This document shows positions 26,229-38,369 of a DNA stretch of 64,000 nt, piece after piece (position 1 is the first letter of the stretch; the number at the start of each line of letters is the position of its first letter). This DNA is from Streptomyces sp. NBC_01497. Its GTDB lineage: Bacteria > Actinomycetota > Actinomycetes > Streptomycetales > Streptomycetaceae. Position numbers and translations under genes: made by a program. The stretch spans positions 5,580,001-5,644,000 of the forward strand of contig NZ_CP109427.1 of NCBI RefSeq assembly GCF_036250695.1. Reading direction: 5' to 3'. The notes beneath the pieces are model-generated. The model was not told where the DNA came from. It did not search any database and saw only the letters and a program-made list of their open reading frames with translations.

Positions 26229-28361
26229 ATGGGCCTCGCCCGCCTCGCCGAGCTGTACGGCGTCGCCACGGCGTACGCACCCTCCCCCACCGAGGAGGTC
26301 CGTGTCCCGGACGCCACGGTGGTGGCGGTGCTCGCCGCGCTCGGCGTCGACGCCTCCACCCCGGCCGCGGTCCGCGCGGCCACCGAGGCCGCCGAGCGGG
26401 AGGCCGCCGCCCGCCTGCTTCCGCCTACGGTGGTGCGCTGGGCGGACGAGCCCCGGCCGGCGTGGGAGGCGGCGCTGCCCTCCGGCACCCGCCTCACCCT
26501 CGCCCTGGAGGACGGCGGCGCGCGGCAGCTGACCGTCCCGGACGGCGGGGGGTCCGCTGACCTGCCGCTCGGGGTGCACCGCCTGACGGCCCTCGCGCCC
26601 GACGGGCGCACCGCCGCCGCGACACTCGTCGTCGCCCCGCCGCGGGCCCCGCAACCCGGCGCACGCACGTACGGATTCCTCGTCCAGCTCTACTCGCTCC
26701 TCTCCTCCCGCTCCTGGGGCATGGGCGACCTCGGGGACCTCGCGGAACTGGCCTCCTGGGCCGGCCGCAGCCTCGGCGCCGGCTTCGTCCAGATCAACCC
26801 CCTGCACGCGGCCGTGCCCGGCCGCCCCACCGACCCCTCCCCGTACCGCCCGTCCTCCCGCCGCTTCCCCGACCCCGTGCACCTGCGGATCGAGGACGTG
26901 CCCGAGTACGCGTACGTCACCGGGCCCGACCGGGCCCGCCTCGACGCCCTGATCCCGCGCGCCGCCGCACTGCGCGCGGCCGTCCTCGACGAGGGCGCGC
27001 TCATCGACCGCGACGCCGTCTGGGAACTCAAGCGGGAGGCGCTGGAGATCCTGTGCGCCGAGGACCTCGGACCCGGCCGGCAGGCCGAGTACGGCGACTT
27101 CCTCGCGGACCGGGGCGATGCCCTGGACGACCACGCGACCTGGTGCGCGCTCGCCGAGGTCCACGGCACCTCCCGCGCCGAGTGGCCCGAGCCGCTGCGC
27201 GACCCGCGCTCCCCGCAGACCGCCGCCGCCCGCGACCGATTGGCCGCGCGGGTCGAGTTCCACCGCCGCGCCGCCTGGCTCACCGACGAGCAGCTCGGCC
27301 GGGCGAGCCGTGCCGCACGCGACGCCGGTATGGGCGTCGGCATCGTCCACGACCTCGCCGTCGGCGTGCATCCCGACGGCGCCGACACCTGGGCGCAGCG
27401 GGACGTGTTCGCCGAGGGCATCTCGGTGGGCGCGCCGCCCGACGCGTTCAACTCCCTGGGCCAGGACTGGGGGCTGCCGCCGTGGCGTCCCGACGCGCTC
27501 GCCGCGAGCGGGTACGCGGCCTACCGGGGTCTCCTGCGCGGCCTGCTGCGGCACGCGGGCGCACTGCGGATCGACCATGTCATGGGCCTGTTCCGGCTCT
27601 GGTGGATCCCGGAGGCGACAGGCGGCGGCAGTGACCCCACACGCGGCACCTACGTGCGCTACGACGCCGACGCCATGCTCGCCGTCCTCGTCCTGGAGGC
27701 GCGTCGCGCGGGCGCGGTGGTGGTGGGGGAGGACCTCGGCACCGTCGAGCCGGGGGTGCGCGAGGAACTGGCGCGGCGCGGCATCCTCGGCACCTCCGTG
27801 CTGTGGTTCGAACGTCACTGGGACGAGGAGGGGCAGCCGCCGCTGGAGCCCGGCGAGTGGCGCTCCGGCTGCGTGGCCACGGCCACCACCCACGACCTGC
27901 CCGCAACGGCCGCCCGGCTCACCGGCGAGCACGTCGCCCTGCGCCACCGGCTCGGGCTGCTCTCCCGCCCGCTCGCCGAGGAGCAGGCCGAGGACCGTGC
28001 CGAGGTCGGGGCCTGGCTGCGCGAACTGACCCGTCTCGGCCTGCTGCGGGACACCGCCGCCGGTGGTCCCGGCGACGGTGACGAGGAGGAGGAGATCCGC
28101 GCCGTCCACCGCTTCCTGCTGAGCACGCCCGCCCGGATGGTGGGCATCTGGCTGCCCGACGCGGTCGGTGACCGCCGTCCGCAGAACCTCCCGGGCACCT
28201 GGGACCAGTACCCGAACTGGCGGCTGCCCGTGGCGGACGCGGCGGGCCGGCCGATGACGCTGGAGCAACTGGCCGCGTCACCGCGTCTGCGTCGCCTGAT
28301 GGAGGGAGTCCTGCCCCTCGGTCCGGCGCGTACAGCACCCCCGGCCGCGCACTCGGCCTAG
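26229..28361 (+). CDS. malQ: 4-alpha-glucanotransferase (amylomaltase, GH77)
   Basis: 710 residues. GH77 catalytic residues are all present: nucleophile D449 in LRIDHVMG, acid/base E501 in VVGEDLGT and D556 in TTHDLPA. The extra N-terminal ~130 residues before YGFLVQLYSL are usual in actinobacterial MalQ. It moves maltooligosaccharide chains between acceptors in cytosolic maltose/glycogen metabolism. The ATG directly follows the stop of the 91-residue gene. Confidence 0.95.
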   Translation: MGLARLAELYGVATAYAPSPTEEVRVPDATVVAVLAALGVDASTPAAVRAATEAAEREAAARLLPPTVVRWADEPRPAWEAALPSGTRLTLALEDGGARQLTVPDGGGSADLPLGVHRLTALAPDGRTAAATLVVAPPRAPQPGARTYGFLVQLYSLLSSRSWGMGDLGDLAELASWAGRSLGAGFVQINPLHAAVPGRPTDPSPYRPSSRRFPDPVHLRIEDVPEYAYVTGPDRARLDALIPRAAALRAAVLDEGALIDRDAVWELKREALEILCAEDLGPGRQAEYGDFLADRGDALDDHATWCALAEVHGTSRAEWPEPLRDPRSPQTAAARDRLAARVEFHRRAAWLTDEQLGRASRAARDAGMGVGIVHDLAVGVHPDGADTWAQRDVFAEGISVGAPPDAFNSLGQDWGLPPWRPDALAASGYAAYRGLLRGLLRHAGALRIDHVMGLFRLWWIPEATGGGSDPTRGTYVRYDADAMLAVLVLEARRAGAVVVGEDLGTVEPGVREELARRGILGTSVLWFERHWDEEGQPPLEPGEWRSGCVATATTHDLPATAARLTGEHVALRHRLGLLSRPLAEEQAEDRAEVGAWLRELTRLGLLRDTAAGGPGDGDEEEEIRAVHRFLLSTPARMVGIWLPDAVGDRRPQNLPGTWDQYPNWRLPVADAAGRPMTLEQLAASPRLRRLMEGVLPLGPARTAPPAAHSA

Positions 28362-28381
28362 GCGTTCGCTACGTTTGCACC

Positions 28382-28660
28382 GTGGACAAGAAGAACGCTC
28401 TGCGCGCCGGCGCCGTCGCGGCCGGTACGACGCTGATGATGCTGCTGATGTCGTCCCCGGCGCTGGCCCTCACCCGGGACGACGGCGACGACCCGGGATC
28501 CGGTCTGAGTGTGATCCAGACGGTCGGCCTGTTCGTGCTGATCCCCCTGGCGCTGTTCGCGGTCATCGCGGGCCTCGTCATGGTCCTGGACAAGTCCCGC
28601 AAGGCCGGCGGTCCGACCGCGGTCGTGAAGCCCAAGAAGAAGGTCAAGGCGAGCGTCTGA
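28382..28660 (+). CDS. Small membrane protein
   Basis: 92 residues from GTG 28382, 20 bases after malQ. A cleavable signal-like segment (MMLLMSSPALA) is followed by an acidic linker and a membrane helix (VIQTVGLFVLIPLALFAVIAGLVMVL), ending in a lysine-rich cytosolic tail (KPKKKVKASV). Such single-helix proteins are conserved in Streptomyces without known function. A strong terminator follows 26 bases later. Confidence 0.8.
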   Translation: MDKKNALRAGAVAAGTTLMMLLMSSPALALTRDDGDDPGSGLSVIQTVGLFVLIPLALFAVIAGLVMVLDKSRKAGGPTAVVKPKKKVKASV

Positions 28661-28686
28661 CGCTCCCACCGGCCCCGCGTAGCGCG

Positions 28687-28736
28687 AACGCCGGGGCGCC
28701 GTCCGTGCCCAGAGCCGGACGGCGCTCCGGCGTTTT
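28687..28736 (+). terminator. Strong terminator after the small membrane protein
   Basis: Nineteen-base arms (28687-28705 and 28716-28734) with one G.T mismatch, a 10-base loop and a TTTT run at the 3' side. It ends the malQ transcript. Confidence 0.88.
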
Positions 28737-28860
28737 CGCGTGCGGACATGCGGGGCGTGTGCGCGATGCGGGAGATTCCGGGGCGGGCCTTGGGTCGCGG
28801 CGGGAGGTGACCCTTGTGATCCCCGTGTTCCCCGTGACCTGAGGGCGCGACAGGCGCGAG

Positions 28861-28925
28861 GCCCCTGGTCCCGGCCCCTGGTCCCGGCCCCTGGTCCCGG
28901 TCCCTCGTCCCGGTCCCTCGTCCCG
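28861..28925. repeat. Five tandem copies of a 13-bp unit
   Basis: Three copies of GCCCCTGGTCCCG are followed by two of GTCCCTCGTCCCG, in perfect register from 28861 to 28925. The array lies between two terminators in the gap before pepN. Confidence 0.85.
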
Positions 28926-28936
28926 GCATCCTCGTA

Positions 28937-28974
28937 CGACCGGCCCCACCGGAGATGTCCGGTGGGGCCGGTCG
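28937..28974. terminator. Terminator downstream of pepN
   Basis: Perfect 16-base inverted repeat (28937-28952 and 28959-28974) with the loop AGATGT, 56 bases past the pepN stop. Confidence 0.82.
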
Positions 28975-29030
28975 CGTCCGGTCGTGCCTGCGGCGGGCGC
29001 GCCGCCTGCGTACAGGCGTACGGGGAGGTG

Positions 29031-31613
29031 TTACGCCCTGGCCGCGGCCTCGTCGGCGGCGCGGGCCCGCAGGGCGCGCTCGACACCCGAGCGGGATTCC
29101 GTGATCAGGCGGCGCAGCGCCGCGTTCGGGCCGGCCGCCGCCAGCCAGGCGTCGGTCGCGGCGAGGGTCTCCTCACCGACCTGGAGCGACGGGTACAGGC
29201 CGATCGCGACCTGCTGCGCCATCTCGTGCGAACGGGAGCCCCAGACGTCCCCGACCGCCGCGAAGTACTTCTCCGCGTACGGGGCCAGCAGCTCCCGCTG
29301 GTCGGTCTGGACGAAGCCCGCGATCACGGCCTCCTGCACCGCGTTGGGCAGCTTGTCGTCCTCGACCACCGATTCCCACGCCTCGGCCTTCGCCTGTGCC
29401 GTCGGGCGGGCGGAGCGGGCGGCGGCCGCGTGGCGCTCGCCCGCGGCCGTGCGGTCACGCTCGTACTCCGCGGCGATCTCCTCCTCGTCGAAGTCGCCGG
29501 TCGCCGCGAGCCGCGCCACGAACGCCCAGCGCAGTTCCGTGTCGACCGCGAGGCCCTCGATGCTCTCCCGGCCGTCCAGCAGGCCCTGGAGCAGGTGCAG
29601 CTGCTGCGGTGTGCGGGCCGTCGCGGCGAACGCCCGCGCCCACGCCAGCTGGTGGTCGCTGCCGGGCTCGGCGGCCCGCAGGTGCGCCAGGGTCGCGTCC
29701 GTCCACTGCGACAGGCCCGCCTCGCGCCAGGCCGGCGCCGCGTACTGGTCGAGGGCGAGCTTCGCCTGCCGGTGCAGCGTCTGCACGACACCGATGTCGC
29801 TCTCCTTGGAGATCCCCGACAGCACCAGCGTCAGGTAGTCGCGCGTCGCCAGTTCGCCGTCGCGCGTCATGTCCCACGCCGAGGCCCAGGACAGCGCGCG
29901 CGGCAGCGACTCGGCGAAGTCGCCGAGGTGTTCCGTGACGGTCCGCAGCGACTCCTCGTCGAGGCGCACCTTCGCGTACGAGAGGTCGTCGTCGTTGAGC
30001 AGGATCACCGCGGGCCGTGCCGTGCCGGCCGGGAGCGGGACCTCGGTGAGCTCACCGTCGACGTCCAGTTCGATGCGCTCGCCGCGCACGAGCTTGCCCG
30101 CGTCGTCGAAGTCGTAGAACCCGATCGCGATCCGGTGCGGGCGCAGCACCGGGGTGCCCTTGGCGCCCTCCGGCAGGGCCGGGGCCTCCTGCCGCACCGC
30201 GAGGGACGTCAGCACGCCGGCGTCGTCCGTCTCGATCTCGGGACGCAGGATGTTGATGCCCGCGGTCTCCAGCCACGCCGTGGACCAGGTCTTCAGGTCG
30301 CGTCCCGAGGTCTGCTCCAGCGCGCCCAGCAGGTCCGTCAGGCGGGTGTTGCCGAAGGCGTGCTCCTTGAAGTACGCCTGCACGCCCCGGAAGAACTCGT
30401 CCTCGCCGACGTACGCGACGAGCTGCTTGAGCACGGACGCGCCCTTCGCGTACGTGATGCCGTCGAAGTTGACGAGCACGTCGTCCAGGTCGCGGATGTC
30501 CGCCATGATCGGGTGGGTGGAGGGCAGCTGGTCCTGCCGGTACGCCCAGGTCTTCATCGAGTTGGCGAAGCTCGTCCAGGACTGCGGCCAGCGCGAACCG
30601 GGCGCCGCGGCCTGGCAGGCGATGGAGGTGAACGTGGCGAACGACTCGTTCAGCCAGAGGTCGTTCCACCACTCCATGGTGACCAGGTCGCCGAACCACA
30701 TGTGCGCCAGCTCGTGCAGGATGGTCTCCGCGCGGCCCTCGTACGCGGCGTCCGTCACCTTGGAGCGGAAGACGTACTGGTCGCGGATGGTCACCGCGCC
30801 GGCGTTCTCCATCGCGCCCGCGTTGAACTCCGGCACGAACAGCTGGTCGTACTTGGCGAACGGGTAGTCGTGGTCGAACTTCTCCTGGAACCAGTCGAAG
30901 CCCTGCCGCGTGACGTCGAAGATCGCGTCCGCGTCGAGGAACTCGGCCAGCGACGGGCGGCAGTAGACGGCGAGCGGGACGGTCCGTCCGTCCTTCTCGT
31001 ACGTGCTGTGGACGCTGTGGTACGGGCCGGCGATGAGCGCCGTGATGTACGACGAGATCCGGGGCGTCGCCTCGAAGCCGCGCACGCCCTGGGCGTCCGC
31101 CTCCGGGGTGGGGGAGTTCGACACGACGGTCCAGCCGGCCGGCGCCTTCACGGTGAAGCGGAACGTGGCCTTGAGGTCGGGCTGCTCGAACACCGCGAAC
31201 ACCCGGCGCGAGTCGGCGACCTCGAACTGCGTGTACAGATAGGCCTGCTCGTCGACCGGGTCGACGAAGCGGTGCAGTCCCTCGCCCGTGTTCGTGTACG
31301 CGCAGTCCGCGACGACCCGCAGCTCGTTGCTGCCCGCCCGCAGGCCGGGCAGCGCGATCCGGGAGTCCTTGAACACCGCGTCGACGTCGAGCGCCGTGCC
31401 GTTGAGCACCACCGAGCCCACCCCCGGCGCGACCAGGTCGATGAAGGTGTCGGCGTCGGCCTCCGCGCTGTCGAAGCGCACCGTCGTGACCGAGGCGAAG
31501 GTGCCGCCCCCGGCCTGCGCGCCACTGAGGTCGAGGTCGATCTCGTAACTGTCCACGCGGAGCAGCCGAGCCCGCTGCTGCGCCTCGTCGCGGGTCAGGT
31601 TCGTACCAGGCAC
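29031..31613 (-). CDS. pepN: Aminopeptidase N (M1), first copy
   Basis: 860 residues from GTG 31613, which has GAGGAG upstream. The exopeptidase motif GAMEN is at 266-270; the zinc site is HELAH (H300, H304) with E323 in NES. The C-terminal ~350 residues form the ERAP1-like helical domain. Cytosolic zinc aminopeptidase that trims N-terminal residues from peptides. A second copy of almost the same length lies at 52750. Divergent from the DUF1203 gene. Confidence 0.94.
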   Translation of the reverse strand: MPGTNLTRDEAQQRARLLRVDSYEIDLDLSGAQAGGGTFASVTTVRFDSAEADADTFIDLVAPGVGSVVLNGTALDVDAVFKDSRIALPGLRAGSNELRVVADCAYTNTGEGLHRFVDPVDEQAYLYTQFEVADSRRVFAVFEQPDLKATFRFTVKAPAGWTVVSNSPTPEADAQGVRGFEATPRISSYITALIAGPYHSVHSTYEKDGRTVPLAVYCRPSLAEFLDADAIFDVTRQGFDWFQEKFDHDYPFAKYDQLFVPEFNAGAMENAGAVTIRDQYVFRSKVTDAAYEGRAETILHELAHMWFGDLVTMEWWNDLWLNESFATFTSIACQAAAPGSRWPQSWTSFANSMKTWAYRQDQLPSTHPIMADIRDLDDVLVNFDGITYAKGASVLKQLVAYVGEDEFFRGVQAYFKEHAFGNTRLTDLLGALEQTSGRDLKTWSTAWLETAGINILRPEIETDDAGVLTSLAVRQEAPALPEGAKGTPVLRPHRIAIGFYDFDDAGKLVRGERIELDVDGELTEVPLPAGTARPAVILLNDDDLSYAKVRLDEESLRTVTEHLGDFAESLPRALSWASAWDMTRDGELATRDYLTLVLSGISKESDIGVVQTLHRQAKLALDQYAAPAWREAGLSQWTDATLAHLRAAEPGSDHQLAWARAFAATARTPQQLHLLQGLLDGRESIEGLAVDTELRWAFVARLAATGDFDEEEIAAEYERDRTAAGERHAAAARSARPTAQAKAEAWESVVEDDKLPNAVQEAVIAGFVQTDQRELLAPYAEKYFAAVGDVWGSRSHEMAQQVAIGLYPSLQVGEETLAATDAWLAAAGPNAALRRLITESRSGVERALRARAADEAAARA

Positions 31614-31676
31614 CGGGTCATCTCCTCGTTGTGTGTCGCTTCTCCGACCGCCATCCTTCCACGCGGGCCCCGCACC

Positions 31677-31686
31677 ACGACGTCGT
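31677..31686. promoter_or_regulatory. Palindrome in the pepN/DUF1203 divergent promoter
   Basis: ACGACGTCGT is a perfect 10-base palindrome followed by ATATCC, in the 116-base gap between pepN and the DUF1203 gene. Possibly part of a shared promoter; weak evidence. Confidence 0.25.
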
Positions 31687-31729
31687 ATATCCGCCGGTAG
31701 CGCCGTCGGGGCCCGGCCAGCATCGGGGT

Positions 31730-32233
31730 ATGACCCAGCACACACCGCGGCCCATCGAGCCGGCCGCCCTGAAGGAACTCCGCGTCACCGACGACGCCGG
31801 GGCCCCCGTCGCCCCCTTCACCGACGACGAGGGCGGCGCGCCGCTGCGCTGCTGCCTGCGCGGCAGCGGCCCCGGCGAGCGCATCGCCCTGGTCACTTAC
31901 GCCCCGCTGCGCCGCTGGGCGGCGGCGACGGGCGCCACCCCCGGCGCCTACGACGAGCAGGGACCGGTCTTCATCCACCCCGGCGACTGCGGCGGGCCGG
32001 CCACCGGCCAGGACGCCCGCTACCCGTTCGCCCGCCCCGGCGCGCTGCGCACGCTGCGCCGCTACGACACCCGGGGGCGCATCGACGGCGGCCGGCTGCT
32101 GGAGATCCCGGCAGACGCCGACAGCGGCTTCGACGCGGCCCTCGACGAGGCGTTCGCCGACCCGGAGGTGGCCCTGGTGCACGTCCGGGCGGTGGAGTAC
32201 GGCTGCTTCCAGTTCGAGGTCCGCCGCCCCTGA
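31730..32233 (+). CDS. DUF1203 domain protein
   Basis: 167 residues, ATG 31730. The conserved DUF1203 core is seen: RCCLRGSGPGERIALVTY, GPVFIHPGDC, RTLRRYDTRGRI and a final VRAVEYGCFQFEVRR. No function is known for the family. Single gene divergent from pepN and convergent with asd. Confidence 0.8.
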   Translation: MTQHTPRPIEPAALKELRVTDDAGAPVAPFTDDEGGAPLRCCLRGSGPGERIALVTYAPLRRWAAATGATPGAYDEQGPVFIHPGDCGGPATGQDARYPFARPGALRTLRRYDTRGRIDGGRLLEIPADADSGFDAALDEAFADPEVALVHVRAVEYGCFQFEVRRP

Positions 32234-32324
32234 GGCCCCCCGGGCGCGACCCCGCGACGTGCGAGGGCCGGGGACGCGCAGTGCGTCCCCGGCCCTCGCA
32301 CGCACCGGTGTGCGGTGCCGGACG

Positions 32325-34539
<2,215 letters not shown>

Positions 34540-34630
34540 GCCTGCCTCCGTCTCGCCCGGCGGACCGGCGCTCCGGCGTCGCCGCGACCGTGGGGCGCCC
34601 GACGCTACGGCGGCGCGCCCGGCCCGCGCT

Positions 34631-34684
34631 ACGGCGCCCCCGGCCCTTCCTGGAGGAACAGGAGGAAGGAACCGGGGGCGCCGT
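34631..34684. terminator. Terminator after the subtilase gene
   Basis: Thirteen-base perfect arms (34631-34643 and 34672-34684) with an inner CCTTCC/GGAAGG stem, just beyond the subtilase stop at 34709. Confidence 0.75.
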
Positions 34685-34708
34685 CGTGTGCCGGGCGGTG
34701 TGCCGCCG

Positions 34709-37700
34709 TTACGGGGTGACGTGGGCGATGGTCACGTTGCCCGTGCCCGCCGGGGTCCCGTTCGCGTTCAGCAGCCGCACCTCACCGAAGAACTGCCGGC
34801 CTGCCGGTGCCGGGGCCGCGACCTCGACCGACGCGCCGAGCGTCGCCGACGCGCCGTTCCCGAGGCGCACGTGCTGCGTCGCGTCGACGGTCGTCGAGCC
34901 GAGCGCGGACGAGTAGTACACGTCCCGGTAGTCGTAGGCCGTCGACCCGGCCGGGACCGCGAAGCCGTCCACGAGGATCGTGTACGTGCCCGGCGCCGGG
35001 TCCGGGATCGACACCGACTCGTCCGAGTCGCCGTCCGCGGACTGCGCGACGGTCACTCCGTCCTTCAGTACGGTCAGGTCGAGGTCGGCGCCCGGGTCGG
35101 CCGGGTTCCCGATCGCCACGTCGAGGCGCTCGGCCCCCTGCGGCACGTCGACCGTCGTCGTGCGCTGCTCGCCCTGCGCGATCGTCGGCCGGTCCGTCTT
35201 CGCCGAGCCGAGCGGGCCGCCCGCCAGCTTCCCCTCGACGGGCGCGAAGTCGTTCTTCACCGTCCACTCGACGGGCTCCGGTGTGCCGGCCTTCGCCTCG
35301 GGGAGGGTGATGACGGCCGGGTCGAACGCGGCGCCGAGCACCGTCGCGTGCAGCCGGTAGGGGTTGTCGAGCAGCGGGGAGGTGCGCCGCGCCTCGACCT
35401 CGATCTCCCAGACCCCGGGCAGCGGCGCGTCGTACGACCGCACGTCGGGGCGGCAGGGGTTCGCCGGATTCGGGTAGTTGGGGTAGCAGAACCCGGTGGT
35501 CGAGTCGTCCACCGGCACGCCGTACGGGTGGATGGTGATGAACCGGGTCTGGCTGCCCTTGGCGAGCCCGTCCATGGACACTTCGAGGGTCTTCGCGCCC
35601 TGTGGCACCGTCACGAAGTAGGAGGTCGTGCTGTTGCGCTGCGCGGTGCCGGACGCCGTGAACGCGTAAGAGGGCTTCGGGAACGCCTTCGCGACCACGA
35701 CCGTCACCATGATCTGCTTGTCGACGCCGCCCGTCGCCCGGTCGTCGACCTGCAGGAGCGCGCTGTGCGCTCCCGCCGTGCGCGGCTTCGCCCGCACGGT
35801 CAGCGTCACCGGCTGGTTCAGCGGCAGCCGCACCCTCTCGCCGCCCGCCAGTGTGAACGTCCCGTCGTCGTACTTCCAGCTCAGCCGGTGCTCCAGCGCG
35901 CCCTTCGGCCCGGTCGTACGGGTCACGGTCACGTCGTACGTACGGCTCCCGCCGACCGTGAGGCCGCCCTCGCGGTCGTAGACGCCGGGGCCGCGGCCGG
36001 GCGTGGCGAGCGCGCCGGAGAGGACCGTGTCCACCGGCGCCTCGACCGTGTACGCGTGCGCGTCGACGCCCCGCTCGATGGTCTTCCACGCGCCGGCCGC
36101 GTCGATCAGGCCCGCGCCCTGCTCGTGTGCCGCGACCCCGTCGATGCCTTTGGCGCTGCTGGTCAGCGCGGTACGCAGCCGGTCCGGGGTGAGCGTGATG
36201 TGCTTCTGCCGCGCCGCCGAGAGCAGCAGCGCGCCGACGCCCGTGGTCTGCGGTGCCGCCATCGAGGTGCCCTGGAGCATCGCGTAGCCGGGCGGCAGGG
36301 AGTACCCGGCCTCGGCGACGGGCGCGCCCGCCTCCCAGGTGGGGATGGAGTTGATGGCCGCGCCCGGCGCCGTCACGGTCGGGGTCAGGCCGCCGTCCTC
36401 GCGGGGACCGCGCGCGGAGAAGGGCATCATCTGGTTCTTCCGCGTGACACCGGATCCGTAGTCGGCGGCCCAGGTGTCCTTGGAGACGGACGCGCCGACG
36501 GAGATGGCCTTGTCGGCGGTGGCGGGGTCGCTGATGGTGTTCGTACCGGGGCCGTCGTTGCCCGCGGAGATCACCAGTTGCACGCCGTAGGTGTCGATGA
36601 GGCGCGTGTACAGCTCGTCGCGGGCGTTGTTGGAGTCGTTCAGCGGCGGCAGACCGCCGATGGAGAGGTTCACGATGTCGACGCCGCGGTTCGCCACGAG
36701 GTCGATCATGCCCTCGGTCAGCGCGATGTTGGTGCAGCCGCCGCTCCAGGTGCAGGCGCGGGAGGAGACGAGTTTCGCACCGGGCGCGGCGCCGTCCATC
36801 TTCCCGCCGAACAGCCCGTTGGCGGCGGTGATCCCCGCGACGTGCGTGCCGTGTTCGGCCTCGACCACGCCGATGTTGACGTAGTCGGAGGTGTCACCCG
36901 CCGCGTCGTAGGTGACGTCCTTGCGGATCTCGACGACGAACGGGATGCGCTCGGCGATCGCGGTGCGCGGGTCGTCCTTGCCGAAGTAGCCGATCTGGAA
37001 GCCGTCCTTGTAGGGCTTCATCGCGGTGTCGTCGGTGAAGTCACCGTCGTTGTCGAGGTCGACGCGCACGGTGCCCTTCGCCGGGTCGTACAGCACACCC
37101 CAGGTGTCCGTGGTGTCGCCGTCGCGGTTCAGGTCGCCGTTCATGTCGCCGCCGATGGTGGCGGACTCGGCGAACGTGTTGAACGCGTACGACCCGGCCG
37201 GCGCCTTCCAGGTCCGGCCGTCGGCCGTGAACACCCGCCCGGCGACGGGGGTGTTCATCCGGCGCCAGGTGTTGTCGCCGTCGGTCACGGGGTCGGTGGC
37301 GGTGACCCAGTCGACGATCTTGCGCTCGCCGGTGGTGGTCGTCCGCAGCGCCGGGTGCCCGAGGTCCACACCGGAGTCGAGGATGCCGATGGTGACACCG
37401 CGGCCGTCGGCCCCGGGGTGCTGCCTGACGAAGTCGGCCGCGCCGGTCTCGCCGTTCGGGTTGTACGGGTTCTTCGCCGGGGTGTGCGCGTCGGGCGCGG
37501 GCCGCAGCGCGACCCCGTTCTTCCCGCCGGAGACCGTCGCCGCGGTGCCGCCGCCGGTCTCGGGCGCGGGGTCGTCCAGCTTGATCTCCTTCTTGAGATC
37601 GATGCCGTGGACGGACGGCAGCCGGGAGGCGGCACTGATGGCGGCGGCGGCCTCGGAGGTCGGCACCGTGGCCCGCACATAGCCGAGCGCGTCGTAGGTC

Positions 37701-38017
37701 TTGCCGACCAACGCGCCTTTTACCTTGTGGAGTTGACCGGATACCTGCTCGGTGGCGCCGGGCGCGGTGGCGACCATCATCGTGACGGTCTTCTCGTGGT
37801 CCGCGCGGGCGGTGGCGAGCAGGCCGGCGTCGGCGGCGCCGAGCTTGTCCGCGGTCGTGGCGGGCGTGTTCCCCGGCGCCCGCCCGGTGGAGGCGGCGAA
37901 CGCGGGAACGGCACCGGAGGCGATCAGCGCGGCCGCGAGTCCCGCGGCGGCCGTGATCCGGGCCAGGCGCCGTGGGCGCTCCGGTCCGGATATGGATCTC
38001 TCGTGGGCGGAGCTCAT
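34709..38017 (-). CDS. Large secreted S8 serine peptidase (subtilase)
   Basis: 1102 residues from ATG 38017; GAAGG lies 6 bases before it, whereas the ATG at 38023 is too close. A signal peptide (RRLARITAAAGLAAALIASGAVPAFAA split over about 16-42) is followed by an inhibitor-like propeptide (to ~190). The catalytic triad is D214 (ILDSGVD), H389 (EHGTH) and S585 (GTSMA). About 175 residues separate D and H, against ~30 in subtilisin; the insert carries two DxNxDGD-type loops (around 294-301 and 320-326) that look like calcium sites. This layout resembles tripeptidyl-peptidase II-like subtilases. The C-terminal ~450 residues contain beta-sandwich domains and a PPC-like domain near 960-1040. Extracellular. 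Confidence 0.9.
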   Translation of the reverse strand: MSSAHERSISGPERPRRLARITAAAGLAAALIASGAVPAFAASTGRAPGNTPATTADKLGAADAGLLATARADHEKTVTMMVATAPGATEQVSGQLHKVKGALVGKTYDALGYVRATVPTSEAAAAISAASRLPSVHGIDLKKEIKLDDPAPETGGGTAATVSGGKNGVALRPAPDAHTPAKNPYNPNGETGAADFVRQHPGADGRGVTIGILDSGVDLGHPALRTTTTGERKIVDWVTATDPVTDGDNTWRRMNTPVAGRVFTADGRTWKAPAGSYAFNTFAESATIGGDMNGDLNRDGDTTDTWGVLYDPAKGTVRVDLDNDGDFTDDTAMKPYKDGFQIGYFGKDDPRTAIAERIPFVVEIRKDVTYDAAGDTSDYVNIGVVEAEHGTHVAGITAANGLFGGKMDGAAPGAKLVSSRACTWSGGCTNIALTEGMIDLVANRGVDIVNLSIGGLPPLNDSNNARDELYTRLIDTYGVQLVISAGNDGPGTNTISDPATADKAISVGASVSKDTWAADYGSGVTRKNQMMPFSARGPREDGGLTPTVTAPGAAINSIPTWEAGAPVAEAGYSLPPGYAMLQGTSMAAPQTTGVGALLLSAARQKHITLTPDRLRTALTSSAKGIDGVAAHEQGAGLIDAAGAWKTIERGVDAHAYTVEAPVDTVLSGALATPGRGPGVYDREGGLTVGGSRTYDVTVTRTTGPKGALEHRLSWKYDDGTFTLAGGERVRLPLNQPVTLTVRAKPRTAGAHSALLQVDDRATGGVDKQIMVTVVVAKAFPKPSYAFTASGTAQRNSTTSYFVTVPQGAKTLEVSMDGLAKGSQTRFITIHPYGVPVDDSTTGFCYPNYPNPANPCRPDVRSYDAPLPGVWEIEVEARRTSPLLDNPYRLHATVLGAAFDPAVITLPEAKAGTPEPVEWTVKNDFAPVEGKLAGGPLGSAKTDRPTIAQGEQRTTTVDVPQGAERLDVAIGNPADPGADLDLTVLKDGVTVAQSADGDSDESVSIPDPAPGTYTILVDGFAVPAGSTAYDYRDVYYSSALGSTTVDATQHVRLGNGASATLGASVEVAAPAPAGRQFFGEVRLLNANGTPAGTGNVTIAHVTP

Positions 38018-38355
38018 CGACATCCTTCGGTTGGGGAAGGGATCGTCCGGGTGAGACACCGGATGGCCGCTCAGCTTTGCCCAATGACCGGGTCTTTGTG
38101 GAGTCTTGACCGGACGTAGATCCTCACTTGGCGGAGATCCGCCACCGGACGTGGCGCGCCACGCGGGCCCCTGAACGGTCGCAGGTGGGCGCCCCGGACG
38201 CCGGGCCCGCGCCGCCCGGGGATCCGGGACGCCGGGCACACGTGGGCGGAGGTACGGGTGCGGGCATGTCCGCGCGTCCGGGGGACCGGGAGTGCCGGCG
38301 GCCGGGCCGGCGGCCGGCTGTGGGGGCCGTGGTAGCGTTCGGTCCCCGCGCCGCC
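38018..38355. other. Intergenic region between subtilase and HemK-family genes
   Basis: Divergent gap. The part next to the subtilase is AT-richer (CTTTGTGGAGTCTTGACCGG near 38094), with TTGACC as a possible promoter element. GTGGTAGCGTTCGG near 38330 could hold the -10 for the plus-strand genes. No gene recognised before the short leader frame at 38370. Confidence 0.4.
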
Positions 38356-38369
38356 AGGAGGTGAGTCCC

